A stretch of 64,000 nt of DNA from an uncultured Acholeplasmatales bacterium (lineage in GTDB: Bacteria; Bacillota_I; Bacilli_A; Acholeplasmatales; Anaeroplasmataceae). Where the stretch lies: contig CALUXR010000002.1 of NCBI GenBank assembly GCA_944324795.1, positions 57,065 through 121,064 of the forward strand, read 5' to 3'. Shown in pieces: positions 36,838 through 45,399 of this stretch; positions within the stretch are counted from its first letter, which is position 1; the number at the start of each line of letters is the position of its first letter. The notes under the pieces were generated by a model, which saw only the letters and a program-made list of their open reading frames with translations, had not been told where the DNA came from and made no database searches. The translations under genes and the position numbers were made by a program.

Positions 36838-36862
36838 AAAAATAAAAACTCCTATGCGGAGT
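36838..36862 (-). terminator. terminator at the end of the minus-strand glycan genes
   Basis: ACTCC and GGAGT (36862-36858 and 36852-36848 on the minus strand) around GCATA, followed by TTTTTATTTTT. It overlaps the stop codon of the last gene and isolates the glycan genes from the purine riboswitch region. Confidence 0.75.
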
Positions 36863-38222
36863 ACTTATTAGATAAACTATTATCTATTACAGCTAAGGTT
36901 ATAACAAGAGGAATCATATAATAAAACATATGATAAGTATTATCTATTAAACCATATAAATCAATACCTATATAACCTAAAATTAAAAATATTTTAGTTT
37001 TATCTTTTAATTTAGATACATTACGATACTTTTCAAATAGGTGAAGAAGTAACATTAAGATACCAAAGACTCCGCCCATAACTAAAGTTTCAAAAAATGT
37101 TGAATGATAGATGATTGGAACTAACTGATAACCAAAACTAGAGTCATTATAGCCAGTTTTAGTGCATATTCCGGCTCCTAATATGGAATATAGAGGATTT
37201 GTTTTAAATATTTCTATAGCCTCTTTATATAATTCTATTCTACTATTTGATTCTAAACCGTTGCTGAAATTAGCGTTTATAATAGTTTTTATAAAATTAT
37301 TTATATTTGGTAAATAAATTATTATAAAAATTGTTAATATTAATAAAATAGATAAAGAATAAATAGCATATAACTTTTTATTCTTATTGTAAAATAAACT
37401 AAAAATAAATAAGATTGGTATACCAACAAGCAAACATAAATAGCTAGCTCTAGAAGTTGTTAATAATACCCCTATTATAGCTATTATTAATTTTAATGTA
37501 TTAAATATTATATATGATAATCTTTTAGTATTACATATTAAATAAAAGATGAAAGGAACGCTAAAACAAATCATAATTCCAGCCTCATTACATACTCCCC
37601 AACCAAGAAAGAAGATAGATGTAAAAGGGGTTAGATTTAATTCAATTATTTTATATAAACATTCAAAAGTTAACAGCAAGGCAAGATAAGAAAAAACAGT
37701 AGCTAAATTAGCTAAATCTATTTTTTTAATTCCGTTAATAAATATAATATATAATATTAAATAGGCAAAATCAGCAATGTAGAAAAAATAAAATACAGTA
37801 TTTTCATTATTTATATTATTAGCCCAAAATATAGGTAATAAATTCATTATTGCTAGACCTAATAGTCCCCAAAATGATTTCATTTTCTTTAATTTAATCC
37901 CATTTTTTATAATGAATATAATTAAGATTATAAACAATAAAGAAATTAAAAATATTAATGTTAAAGGTATTTCGTCATTAGCAAATCCTTTATTTATTAC
38001 AAATAACATAAAAATACTTGGGGCTAAAATATAATTAAAATCTTTAGTAAATATTAAAGTTAATAAAATAATAAAAATTAATAAAGAAATACCTATAATA
38101 TCATTAAATCTATAGCCAAATAAAGCTATGAACATAATTAAAAATGTATATATTTCATTATATATTTTATTATTAAAAAAATTAGTGATAGAAGTAGATA
38201 ATTTATTATAGAGATGTATCAT
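36852..38222 (-). CDS. O-antigen ligase/polymerase-like membrane protein (copy B)
   Basis: A 456-residue polytopic membrane protein with about eleven hydrophobic segments. The Wzy_C-type region has GVLLTTSRASYLCLLVG (about 250-266), then a large outside loop (about 310-375) and two final helices. It shares long matching segments with the next gene upstream, for example KKMKSFWGLLGLA, MNLLPIFW and YGLIDNTYHMFYYMIPLVITLA, so the two are tandem paralogues. It may polymerise or ligate glycan units. It overlaps copy A by 17 nt. Confidence 0.75.
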   Translation of the reverse strand: MIHLYNKLSTSITNFFNNKIYNEIYTFLIMFIALFGYRFNDIIGISLLIFIILLTLIFTKDFNYILAPSIFMLFVINKGFANDEIPLTLIFLISLLFIILIIFIIKNGIKLKKMKSFWGLLGLAIMNLLPIFWANNINNENTVFYFFYIADFAYLILYIIFINGIKKIDLANLATVFSYLALLLTFECLYKIIELNLTPFTSIFFLGWGVCNEAGIMICFSVPFIFYLICNTKRLSYIIFNTLKLIIAIIGVLLTTSRASYLCLLVGIPILFIFSLFYNKNKKLYAIYSLSILLILTIFIIIYLPNINNFIKTIINANFSNGLESNSRIELYKEAIEIFKTNPLYSILGAGICTKTGYNDSSFGYQLVPIIYHSTFFETLVMGGVFGILMLLLHLFEKYRNVSKLKDKTKIFLILGYIGIDLYGLIDNTYHMFYYMIPLVITLAVIDNSLSNKYSA

Positions 38223-39624
38223 TTTTTATAATCCTTTTATCTAAAGCATTGTCCATAACAGCTAAGGTTATAACAAGAGGAATCATATAATAATACATAT
38301 GATAAGTGTTATCTATTAAACCATATAAATCAACACAAATGAAACCTAAACCAATAGTTAGAATAAAAGGTAAACCAAGTTTAATTGTATTACGATATTT
38401 TTCAAACAGATGTAATAATAACATTAAAATTCCAAAAATACCACCCATAGCTAAAGTTTGGAAGAATGTTGAATGAGAAACCATTGGTACAAGTTGTTCA
38501 CCAAGATCGGTTGTGTGCATACTAATATCATGACAATATCCAGGTCCAAAGATGATAGTAAGTGCTGATTTTTTAAAACTTGTAATAGCCTTTTCCCACA
38601 ATTCAACACGGCCATTATCATCTAAACCACGAACAAAGACAGCATCATAAGCTTCTTCAATTAATGGGAAAGTATAATTATGTAATAATAAAATAGCCCC
38701 TATAGCTAATATTAATATAACACCTACATATAATAAATATTGTTTTCTTAATTTAGTAACAAATATTAAAGCGATCGCAAGCACTATAAATTCTAAACCA
38801 AAACATAGATATGAGCCACGTGATGTAGTAAGTAAGACCCCTACAGCTAAAATTAATATTTTAAATGATTGTAAGATTAATGATAATATCTTTTCTGATT
38901 TAGCCATTAAATAAAAGATAAAAGGTAAGGCAAAACAAATCATTATTCCAGCTTCATTACAAAGACCCCAACCCATATAATACCATAGATCAAAGATGCT
39001 TTCTGCCGTATCTTTTAAGTCATATGCCATATATACACATTCAAGACTTATTAAAATGCCAAGATAACTCATACTTACAGATAATAGCTTTAAATCAACC
39101 TTTTTTAGACCATATATTACTAAAAAATATAATAATAAATAGGCAAAATCAGCGAAGAATAAGAAATAGAAAACTTCATTGCCTTTACTTATTGTATCAC
39201 ACCAAAAAATTGGTAATAAATTCATTACAGCAAGTCCTAAAAGTCCCCAAAATGATTTCATTTTTTTAAATTTAAAACCATTATGTTTAATATTAATTAT
39301 TAAAAATATTGATAAAATTATAACAAATATAGCTATAAATATGATTATTGTTATTGGGATTTTATTATTAGAAAAACCAGTATTAATAACAAATAATAGA
39401 TTAATTATAGCAGGTAATATATAATTTAAATCATTAGTTAATATTAGTATTATTGCTGATAATGCAAGTAATACACTAATACCAATAATGTCGTTAAAAC
39501 GCCAACCAAATAAAGCTATGAACATAAATATAGCACAGTAGAATTCATTAAAATATTTATAATTGGTAATATTTATAATAGAATCGTGAATTTTATTATA
39601 ATTGTTTTTTATAGCAGTAATCAT
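38206..39624 (-). CDS. O-antigen ligase/polymerase-like membrane protein (copy A)
   Basis: About 472 residues with about eleven membrane segments and the same layout as copy B: MKSFWGLLGLAVMNLLPIFW, the GVLLTTSRGSYLC motif, a large outer loop and a YGLIDNTYHMYYYMIPLVITLAV C-terminal helix. AAAGGAG precedes the ATG at 39624, which is preferred over 39642. It lies just after the Wzz gene in the same transcript. Ligase versus polymerase roles cannot be told apart by sequence. Confidence 0.75.
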   Translation of the reverse strand: MITAIKNNYNKIHDSIINITNYKYFNEFYCAIFMFIALFGWRFNDIIGISVLLALSAIILILTNDLNYILPAIINLLFVINTGFSNNKIPITIIIFIAIFVIILSIFLIINIKHNGFKFKKMKSFWGLLGLAVMNLLPIFWCDTISKGNEVFYFLFFADFAYLLLYFLVIYGLKKVDLKLLSVSMSYLGILISLECVYMAYDLKDTAESIFDLWYYMGWGLCNEAGIMICFALPFIFYLMAKSEKILSLILQSFKILILAVGVLLTTSRGSYLCFGLEFIVLAIALIFVTKLRKQYLLYVGVILILAIGAILLLHNYTFPLIEEAYDAVFVRGLDDNGRVELWEKAITSFKKSALTIIFGPGYCHDISMHTTDLGEQLVPMVSHSTFFQTLAMGGIFGILMLLLHLFEKYRNTIKLGLPFILTIGLGFICVDLYGLIDNTYHMYYYMIPLVITLAVMDNALDKRIIKNDTSL

Positions 39625-39666
39625 AATAGTCTCCTTTATCAAAACAAACTAAGAAAAGGCATAAAA

Positions 39667-41001
39667 CTATGCCTTAACTTCACTTTCTATAGTTTTGTTA
39701 TTTTTTTCTTTTTTAGTTGTATTATAGCCTAAAATACCAGCTACAATAGCTCCTACAATTAAGCCAAGAACAATACTAATACCAGCATTTATTATAATAG
39801 AGATTCCACCATCACTTACAATGATATTTGGTTGACGATAATTAATATTTAATTCTCTGCTATATAATGTTTTATAAACATTAGTATAAGTATTAGTTGC
39901 ATTTATAATTTGTTCTTCTAAATTTTTTAAACTATTTCCAAATGCCTTGTCATTAACAAACCCATTTTCACCTTTTGTTTGTTCAGATGTTATATAGGTT
40001 AGAACATTATTTATTTTTTCTATTTCAATTTCATTATTAACAAGTTCTGCTTTATAAGCTCCTCTTTCTTCAATTAATGCTTGTAAGGCGGTTGAGTCAC
40101 CAATTATAGCATTACTAAAATCAGCAATTTGTTCATTAAGAGATGTAATTTGAGCTTCTAATGTTTTATTTCTAGTTTCTAAAGCTGTTAATCTTGAATT
40201 ATATAAATCAAGATAATAAGAAACATCATTGTCATTACCTACTTTAACATAATTGTTAGCAGTGATAATATCATTTAATAAATCGAAATTGTTTTGTTTT
40301 AATAAAGATTCTAGATTTTCTCCTAATTGCGATAAAGTAATAGTAGAAGAATCAATATTTAAACTTAAATCACCAAATGTAGTAATTAATGATTCATAAC
40401 CACTAGTTATTAACTTAACTTGATTTGTAAGATAATTAACTTCATCTTCATAAGTTTTAGATTCAGCAATTAAATTAAAATTGTTAGTATAATTTAAATT
40501 TTCTAAATAATTTAAATTATAATTAATAGGTAAAGAAACTAAATCAGATAAAAATTTTCTAGCAATATTAGAATCTTTAAAAACATTTTGTTTAACAGTG
40601 ATTGTATAATAAGAATCTAACAATAAATTAGAAGAATTAGTGCTATATGTATCATTTTTAGTAATAGTAATTGAATCTAATAATTTATTGATATCAATAT
40701 TATTATATTCATCATTACTATTTTTTACATTTTCTAAATTAGCTACATCGACAATATCTAAATAACTAAAAGAACTACCATCTAAATATTTATTATTAGT
40801 TAAAGTTTCTACCTTACCATAATCAAAGTTTACTGTATATGTTTTACTTGAATTACTAACTAGTAATATAACAATAAAACAAATAATGGCAACTACCGCA
40901 AAAGCAATTAATCCAATTATTTTCTTTTTCCAAACCCATGAAAATATTTCACCAAGAGAAACGCCATAATCTTCATTTATATTATTAATGTTTTCAGACA
41001 T
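39667..41001 (-). CDS. Wzz-family chain length determinant / polysaccharide co-polymerase
   Basis: A 444-residue protein with one membrane helix near the N-terminus (about 28-53) and one near the C-terminus (about 400-425), and a long outer domain with coiled-coil (about 270-345, EKINN and NEIEIEKI heptads). This is the Wzz/PCP arrangement. The C-terminal cytoplasmic tail is short and Lys-rich with no tyrosine-kinase domain. It heads the minus-strand glycan operon behind a near-consensus promoter and an AGGTTG ribosome site. Confidence 0.8.
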   Translation of the reverse strand: MSENINNINEDYGVSLGEIFSWVWKKKIIGLIAFAVVAIICFIVILLVSNSSKTYTVNFDYGKVETLTNNKYLDGSSFSYLDIVDVANLENVKNSNDEYNNIDINKLLDSITITKNDTYSTNSSNLLLDSYYTITVKQNVFKDSNIARKFLSDLVSLPINYNLNYLENLNYTNNFNLIAESKTYEDEVNYLTNQVKLITSGYESLITTFGDLSLNIDSSTITLSQLGENLESLLKQNNFDLLNDIITANNYVKVGNDNDVSYYLDLYNSRLTALETRNKTLEAQITSLNEQIADFSNAIIGDSTALQALIEERGAYKAELVNNEIEIEKINNVLTYITSEQTKGENGFVNDKAFGNSLKNLEEQIINATNTYTNVYKTLYSRELNINYRQPNIIVSDGGISIIINAGISIVLGLIVGAIVAGILGYNTTKKEKNNKTIESEVKA

Positions 41002-41027
41002 ATTTCAACCTCCAAAAGTATGTGTTT

Positions 41028-41056
41028 ATTATAGCATATATCTAAAATAATGCCAA
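41028..41056 (-). promoter_or_regulatory. promoter of the wzz-polymerase operon
   Basis: On the minus strand: TTGGCA (41056-41051), a 17-nt spacer and an extended -10, TGC followed by TATAAT (41033-41028), with 26 nt to the Wzz ATG. Confidence 0.8.
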
Positions 41057-41070
41057 ATAATAAAAAATTA

Positions 41071-41917
41071 TTAATTTCTATAATATTTTTCCCATAAATA
41101 ATCAAAATGTAATTCTAGATCGACAATCATATTGTGATTATTAGTTCTAGCATTATTATAAATATAATCTTCTTTATCTGATCTTTTAATTTCTCCACCA
41201 AACATTAAATAATCTCATGGTGAAGCAACAGGTAAAATCATATTAAAATAGCCCTTAATAGTAATGTCATCATCTTCATTGAAATAACCTAAATAAAAAG
41301 GAACACGATATTCTGTATCAAATGTAGCATATTTAATATCACCATATTTTCTCAACTCATTTAATTTATCTTTAACAAATGTTATCTCTTTACTTTGTTC
41401 ATTTTGTTTATCATTTTCTTTATAACCAATCTGATTTAATTGTTCAGTTATTTCTTTTATAAAATCACTATTTTCATTAGCTATTAACATTTTAATTTTG
41501 CATCCTCTTTTAAGAGGAGAAATAAATTCTTTCTCATTGTTTAATAAAAATGTTTTACCACAGACAATCATAATTTTAATCTCTAAAGCATCATTAAAGA
41601 AATGTTCTAGTTCATAAGATGGTATTTTACCATTTTTAATTACTTTAGTAATTCCTTTTCTCTCTAAATTTAATAATTGTTTAGTTATTTTTCTATTCTT
41701 TTTTTATTTCTTCATTAATTATAAAAGCAAATAGTAAGCTTTCAAATATTGAGACACTAAGAATAATTAATTCACTTGATAATTGTTTTGTATTATCTAA
41801 AAAAGAAGTAAAAGCCTCTACTAAGCATAAAACTATAATAGCAATGATACTTAAAATAAATTAGATAATAGCTAAATGTGTTAATAAATAATGTGATACT
41901 TTTGCTTTTAATTTCAT
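41071..41917 (-). pseudogene. decayed two-helix membrane protein with a phospholipase D-like/effector-type domain
   Basis: Reading the minus strand from an ATG at 41917 gives MKLKAKVSHYLLTHLAII, a TAA, then two hydrophobic segments (SIIAIIVLCLVEAFTSF and IFESLLFAFIINEEIKKE), a one-base frameshift, RKITKQLLNLERKGITKVI, a domain with GCKIKMLIANENSDFIKEI, an in-frame TGA (41215-41217) where TGG would give ASPWDYLMFGG, and finally a TAA at 41071. Three lesions in one frame pattern show a dead gene. The domain (two helices, then G-I-x-x-V, G-C-K-I-x-x-L) resembles membrane-anchored phospholipase D-like or DUF5919-like proteins; this is a weak guess. The longest intact stretch is 41215-41571. Confidence 0.65.
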
Positions 41918-42016
41918 AATTTTATCTCCAAATTTTTAATATAGCTTTAAATTAGCGCGTAAATTATAGCATTTATTAATATAGATTACCATATTTTTAA
42001 TATCTTTATTTATAAA

Positions 42017-42046
42017 TAAAAAAATCCTAATTTATTTTAATTAGGA
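42017..42046 (-). terminator. terminator downstream of the decayed glycosyltransferase/recombinase remnant
   Basis: TCCTAATT and AATTAGGA (42046-42039 and 42032-42025 on the minus strand) with a 6-nt loop, followed by T7. It ends the minus-strand sugar-transferase transcript. Confidence 0.75.
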
Positions 42047-42096
42047 AATTTAAATAAAGAATAAAAATGCATATTAATTAAATTTTTTAGGTAATA

Positions 42097-42237
42097 TTAA
42101 TTATAAATAATTTTATATTTATAGTAGGTAGTTTTACTTATTTTTAATATTTTTAAAGCTTCATTTAATTTAAGTTCTTTATTATTTACTTTGTTAATAA
42201 TAGAACTAAAATTAGTAGGAATGATTAATTTAGGTCT
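42097..42237 (-). pseudogene. C-terminal remnant of a serine recombinase (resolvase tail)
   Basis: Forty-six residues, RPKLIIPTNFSSIINKVNN... ending in KISKTTYYKYKI, match the C-terminal helix-turn-helix of resolvase-type recombinases (consensus GRPK, P-x-N-F, and K-K-S/T-T-F/Y-Y-R). The catalytic domain is absent. It is fused in frame to the end of a broken glycosyltransferase at the GRPK motif. Confidence 0.55.
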
Positions 42238-42908
42238 ACCTAAATGTTTAGCTGCTTCAACAAGATATGTTAAGCCTTTATATGCAACATGTCTTCCCAA
42301 GGCAAACACAATTATTTTTTCTTTATATTCCTCTTTAATTTTCTCGGTTTTAACGGCTACATTTTCGCTTAATTCTAACCTTTTTCGTTAATACAACATG
42401 GTATAACTACACATTTATCATAGAATAATTTCAAACTCTCACTTGTATCTCTATATATAGGTGAGGTTGTTATAATTTTATCAGCTCTACTTAACAATTA
42501 TTTAGTTTGGCCAATAAAGAATTTACCTAATATTTTTTGATTTACAATATCTGCATGAAACCAAACAATCAATTTAAAATTTCTTTTTCTATACTTTAAT
42601 ATATAGTGAGCTACAAATGGATTAGGAAAATGAAATATAACAATATCAGGATTAAATTCGTTCATTACTTTTTTCATTATTTTAGAATAAGAAAAAGATA
42701 AAGCTTGACTAGATATTTTTTAAAAATAGCCACATTTATAAACTTCAACACCATCAATCATTTCAACTTTATCTTCTTTATCTTCAGAAAAGCAAATTAT
42801 TTTTTGTTCATAATTATTTAATAATGACTCAGAAATATCATGAGCAACTTGTTCTATACCACCAATATGTGGCTTATAATAATTAGAAATTTGTAATATC
42901 TTCATCAT
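42238..42908 (-). pseudogene. decayed GT4 glycosyltransferase
   Basis: From an ATG at 42908: MMKILQISNYYKPHIGGIEQ is a typical GT4 N-terminus. The frame is broken by a TAA at about 42720 (after YKCGYF), again after IGQTK, and by a frameshift near INEK; the pieces NPDIVIFHFPNPFVAHY, LLSRADKIITTSPIY, KCVVIPCCIN and FALGRHVAYKGLTYLVEAAKHL together rebuild about 225 residues of the family. The C-terminal E-x7-E half is missing, replaced by the recombinase tail. The ATG overlaps the sugar transferase stop, so it was once part of that operon. Confidence 0.8.
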
Positions 42909-43549
42909 TTAGCCCCTTTCCTAAATAAAACAACATATATAGTTCTAAAAAATATTTTAATATCTAACCAAGTAGAACGTTTATAAACATAGATTAGATC
43001 TAATTTTTGTCTTTCACCAGATTCAAATGTAACATCTGATCTACCATAAGCTTGCCAATAGCCTGTTAAACCAGGTTTAATTTTATATAATAATTCCTTT
43101 TGTTCTTCTGTGTACCATTCATCTAATTCTTTTCTTGTGATTGGTCTATTTCCCCAAATAGACATATTACCTATAAAAATATTAAACATTTGTGGCAATT
43201 CGTCGATTGAAGTCTTTCTTAAAAACTTACCAACTTTAGTTATTCTAGGATCATTATCTATTTTTCTTTCTTTATTCCATTGTTCTAGTTGTTCTGGTGT
43301 TAAATAGTCTTTAAGTCTAGATTCGGCATCTTGATACATAGTTCTAAACTTATAAACTTTAATATCTTTTCCACATTTTCCGATTCTAGTATCTTTAAAT
43401 AAAACTGGACCTTTTGATGTACATTTAATAACTATAGCTACTATTATTAGGAGCCAAGATAATAAAATAATGCCAAGTGCTGAAGCAAAAATATCAGCAA
43501 TTCTTTTTACAAATTCATAAATAGGTTTATATTTATATTGTTCTATCAC
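42905..43549 (-). CDS. undecaprenyl-phosphate sugar phosphotransferase (bacterial sugar transferase)
   Basis: A 214-residue polyprenyl-phosphate hexose-1-P transferase of the short PglC/WbaP-catalytic type. One membrane segment (about 18-42), then KGPVLFKDTRIGKCGKDIKVYKFRTM (about 46-71), DPRITKVGKFLRKTSIDELPQMFNIF (about 99-124), MSIWGNRPIT (usual MS-V-G-P-R-P) and PGLTGYWQAYGR (about 165-176). It starts lipid-linked glycan synthesis. The start is GTG (43549) with AAAGGATG before it. Its operon partner downstream is dead. Confidence 0.85.
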   Translation of the reverse strand: MIEQYKYKPIYEFVKRIADIFASALGIILLSWLLIIVAIVIKCTSKGPVLFKDTRIGKCGKDIKVYKFRTMYQDAESRLKDYLTPEQLEQWNKERKIDNDPRITKVGKFLRKTSIDELPQMFNIFIGNMSIWGNRPITRKELDEWYTEEQKELLYKIKPGLTGYWQAYGRSDVTFESGERQKLDLIYVYKRSTWLDIKIFFRTIYVVLFRKGAK

Positions 43550-43575
43550 AATATCATCCTTTCATATTATATAGT

Positions 43576-43601
43576 GTTCGTAAATGTATACCTTTATGAA
43601 C
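43576..43601. repeat. GTATAC-centred palindrome, copy 1, upstream of the minus-strand sugar transferase
   Basis: GTTC-G-TAAA-T-GTATAC-C-TTTA-T-GAAC: 26 nt with two mismatched pairs. On the minus strand it lies just upstream of a TATAAT (43568-43563 region) that may be the -10 of the sugar transferase promoter. It matches the palindrome at 45337-45356. Confidence 0.65.
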
Positions 43602-43737
43602 CTATTTTTTGTAAAATTAATTTTATAAAAATGATACTAAAATCTAGGGCAATCGCTTAAAATTTTCAAAAAGTATCAGAAATGGTACTTTTATTTTTTA
43701 TTACATAATGTATAATATACACTATAGAGGTGATACG

Positions 43738-44100
43738 ATGTTCCCTGATTGGGTAAATAAATTTAAGACAAAAAGTAGTACGATTAAAAAAAACGGCAAT
43801 AATTATTATTTGTATAAAGCTACTAGTTATTACGATTCATCTAGTAAAAAGCCTGTTTCTATTCAAGAATATATTGGGAAAATTACTGCAGATGGTGTTC
43901 AAACTAAAAAAATATTATTAGATTTATCAGAAGTTGAAGTAGTACCTTTAAATAGTATTTATACTTCTACGACTTATAATTTAAATAACATATATTTACT
44001 TAAATTTAAAAGTGAATATTATTTCTCTAAGTTAAGCAAACAACAATTAAAAATAGTAAAGGAGTTACAATTATATGATAATGGCAAATTCATTTTTTAA
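43738..44100 (+). CDS. small accessory ORF of the insertion sequence
   Basis: A 120-residue protein that starts at the ATG at 43738 (GAGGTGATACG before it) rather than 43708. KKNGNNYYLYKATSYYDSSSKKPVSIQEYIGKI resembles the N-terminal segment of some IS4/IS1634-type transposases (Y-K-x-T-S-Y-x-D, Y-I-G-K-I), but there is no catalytic domain. Its 3' end overlaps the transposase start by 26 nt. Its role is unknown. Confidence 0.5.
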   Translation: MFPDWVNKFKTKSSTIKKNGNNYYLYKATSYYDSSSKKPVSIQEYIGKITADGVQTKKILLDLSEVEVVPLNSIYTSTTYNLNNIYLLKFKSEYYFSKLSKQQLKIVKELQLYDNGKFIF

Positions 44101-45231
44101 TATTTTTAATAGGGTAGATGATCCAAGAGACAATAGAGGTAAAAAATATCATTATTAGATGTAATAATTTTAGCTTTGGATGGTGTATTAATTGGATTTG
44201 AAGATTTTAGTAATATGGCATATTCTTTAAAAAGAAATGAAGAAATGTTGTCTAAGGAACTTGGCTTAACAAACGGGGTTCCATCACATGATACTTTCTC
44301 AGATGTGTTTAGAAGTATAGATGTAGAAAAATTTGTGAATGTTTTTATAGAGTGGACAAAATCGCTTTATGAAGCCAAAACTGGTATGCATATAGCTATA
44401 GATGGTAAAGCAATTCGAGCTGCTACTGAAAAAGCTAAGAATGGTAATATTCCATATATTTTAAGTGCGTTTCTTTGTGATTGTGGCATTTCTATAGGAC
44501 AAATAAAAGTTGATGAAAAAAGTAATGAAATAAAAGGAATACCAGAATTATTAGATTTATTAGATATTGAGGGAGCTGTTATTACTATAGATGCGATAGG
44601 AACTCAAGTAGAAATTATGAATAAGATACATGAAAAGAAAGGAGATTTTTGTTTACAATTAAAAGCTAATCAAGGTAATTGTTTTGATAGTGTAGAATTG
44701 TTTTTTAAAGATTTGTCTAAAGCTGAATTAGAAAAGCTAGACAAAATAACTATTACAGAGAAGAATCATGGTAGAGTAGAAAAAAGAACCTACGCCATTT
44801 ATGCAGGTCCAGAATTAGAAAATATAGTGGATTTAGAAAAATTTAAGCATGTAAAAGAAATTGGAATGGCCATATTAGAACGTGAAATAAATGGCGAATC
44901 AAGTAAAGAGGTTCACTATCATCTTTTAAGCAAGGAATTTAAAGCTACAGAATATCATAAATACGCAAGAGATCATTGGAAAATAGAAAATAACTTACAT
45001 TGGATATTAGATATGCATTATAATGAAGATAGGTGCACTGCACGTAAAGATAAGGCAAAAGAAAATATAGCTTTATTACGAAAAATAGCATTTAATTTAA
45101 CAAAATTAGATAAAAATCTAGCAAAGAAAACAACAAAAAAGATAATGATAGATTTACTTTTGGATATAAACGTGTTTAAAAACTTAATTTTTAATGAAAT
45201 TCCAGAAAAACTGTTAAAAAATGACCAATAA
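44075..45231 (+). pseudogene. ISAs1 family transposase with one frameshift
   Basis: The reading frame opens at ATG 44075 (AAAGGAG upstream): MIMANSFFNIFNRVDDPRDN, then RGKKYH, and breaks at about 44153 where CATTATTAG needs one more T to continue as H-L-L-D-V-I-I-L-A-L-D-G-V. The rest (from 44157, apparent ATG at 44176) is complete: IAIDGKAIRAA (first D), VITIDAIGTQ (second D), and DHWKIENNLHWILDMHYNEDRCTARK (E) match the ISAs1 DDE motifs, and RKIAFNL closes. About 385 residues if repaired. Probably inactive unless frameshifting occurs. Confidence 0.85.
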
Positions 45232-45287
45232 AGGACATTAAATATTTTTATTTTTATGCGATTGCCCTAACTAAAATCGTTTTAAAC

Positions 45288-45316
45288 TAGACTTTTAATA
45301 CATATTGGGGTATAAT
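45288..45316 (+). promoter_or_regulatory. promoter of the plus-strand glycan operon
   Basis: TAGACT (45288-45293), a 17-nt spacer and TATAAT (45311-45316). The palindrome at 45337 would then lie just inside the transcript. A second possible -10 (TATAAC) sits after the palindrome, in the same relation as on the other side. Confidence 0.5.
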
Positions 45317-45336
45317 CGTATAGAGTGTTTATATTC

Positions 45337-45356
45337 CGTAAAGGTATACCTTTACG
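45337..45356. repeat. GTATAC-centred palindrome, copy 2, upstream of the plus-strand sugar transferase
   Basis: CGTAAAGGTATACCTTTACG is a perfect 20-bp palindrome. It shares TAAA-x-GTATAC-x-TTTA and the following GAAC with copy 1, and both stand upstream of a priming transferase gene, in opposite directions. Confidence 0.75.
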
Positions 45357-45399
45357 AACTATAACACTTAATCTTTCGTTTTATATGAGGGTGCTAATT

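Larger units (their letters stand above)
43645..45269 (+). mobile_element. ISAs1-like insertion sequence, about 1.6 kb, with 9-bp target duplication
   Basis: Terminal inverted repeats TAGGGCAATCGC (43645-43656) and GCGATTGCCCTA (45258-45269) are exact over 12 bp, with A-rich sequence inside each. The nine bases ACTAAAATC flank it directly on both sides (43636-43644 and 45270-45278). It carries a small ORF and a DDE transposase gene that is frameshifted. It lies between two divergent sugar transferase genes. Confidence 0.9.

Noticed and set aside
41071..41917. TGA read as tryptophan (Mollicutes code)
   Set aside because: The TGA at 41215 falls where Trp is expected, but the same frame also has a TAA and a frameshift, Trp is TGG in all intact genes, and TGA serves as stop in several ATGA overlaps (5832, 7733, 46910).
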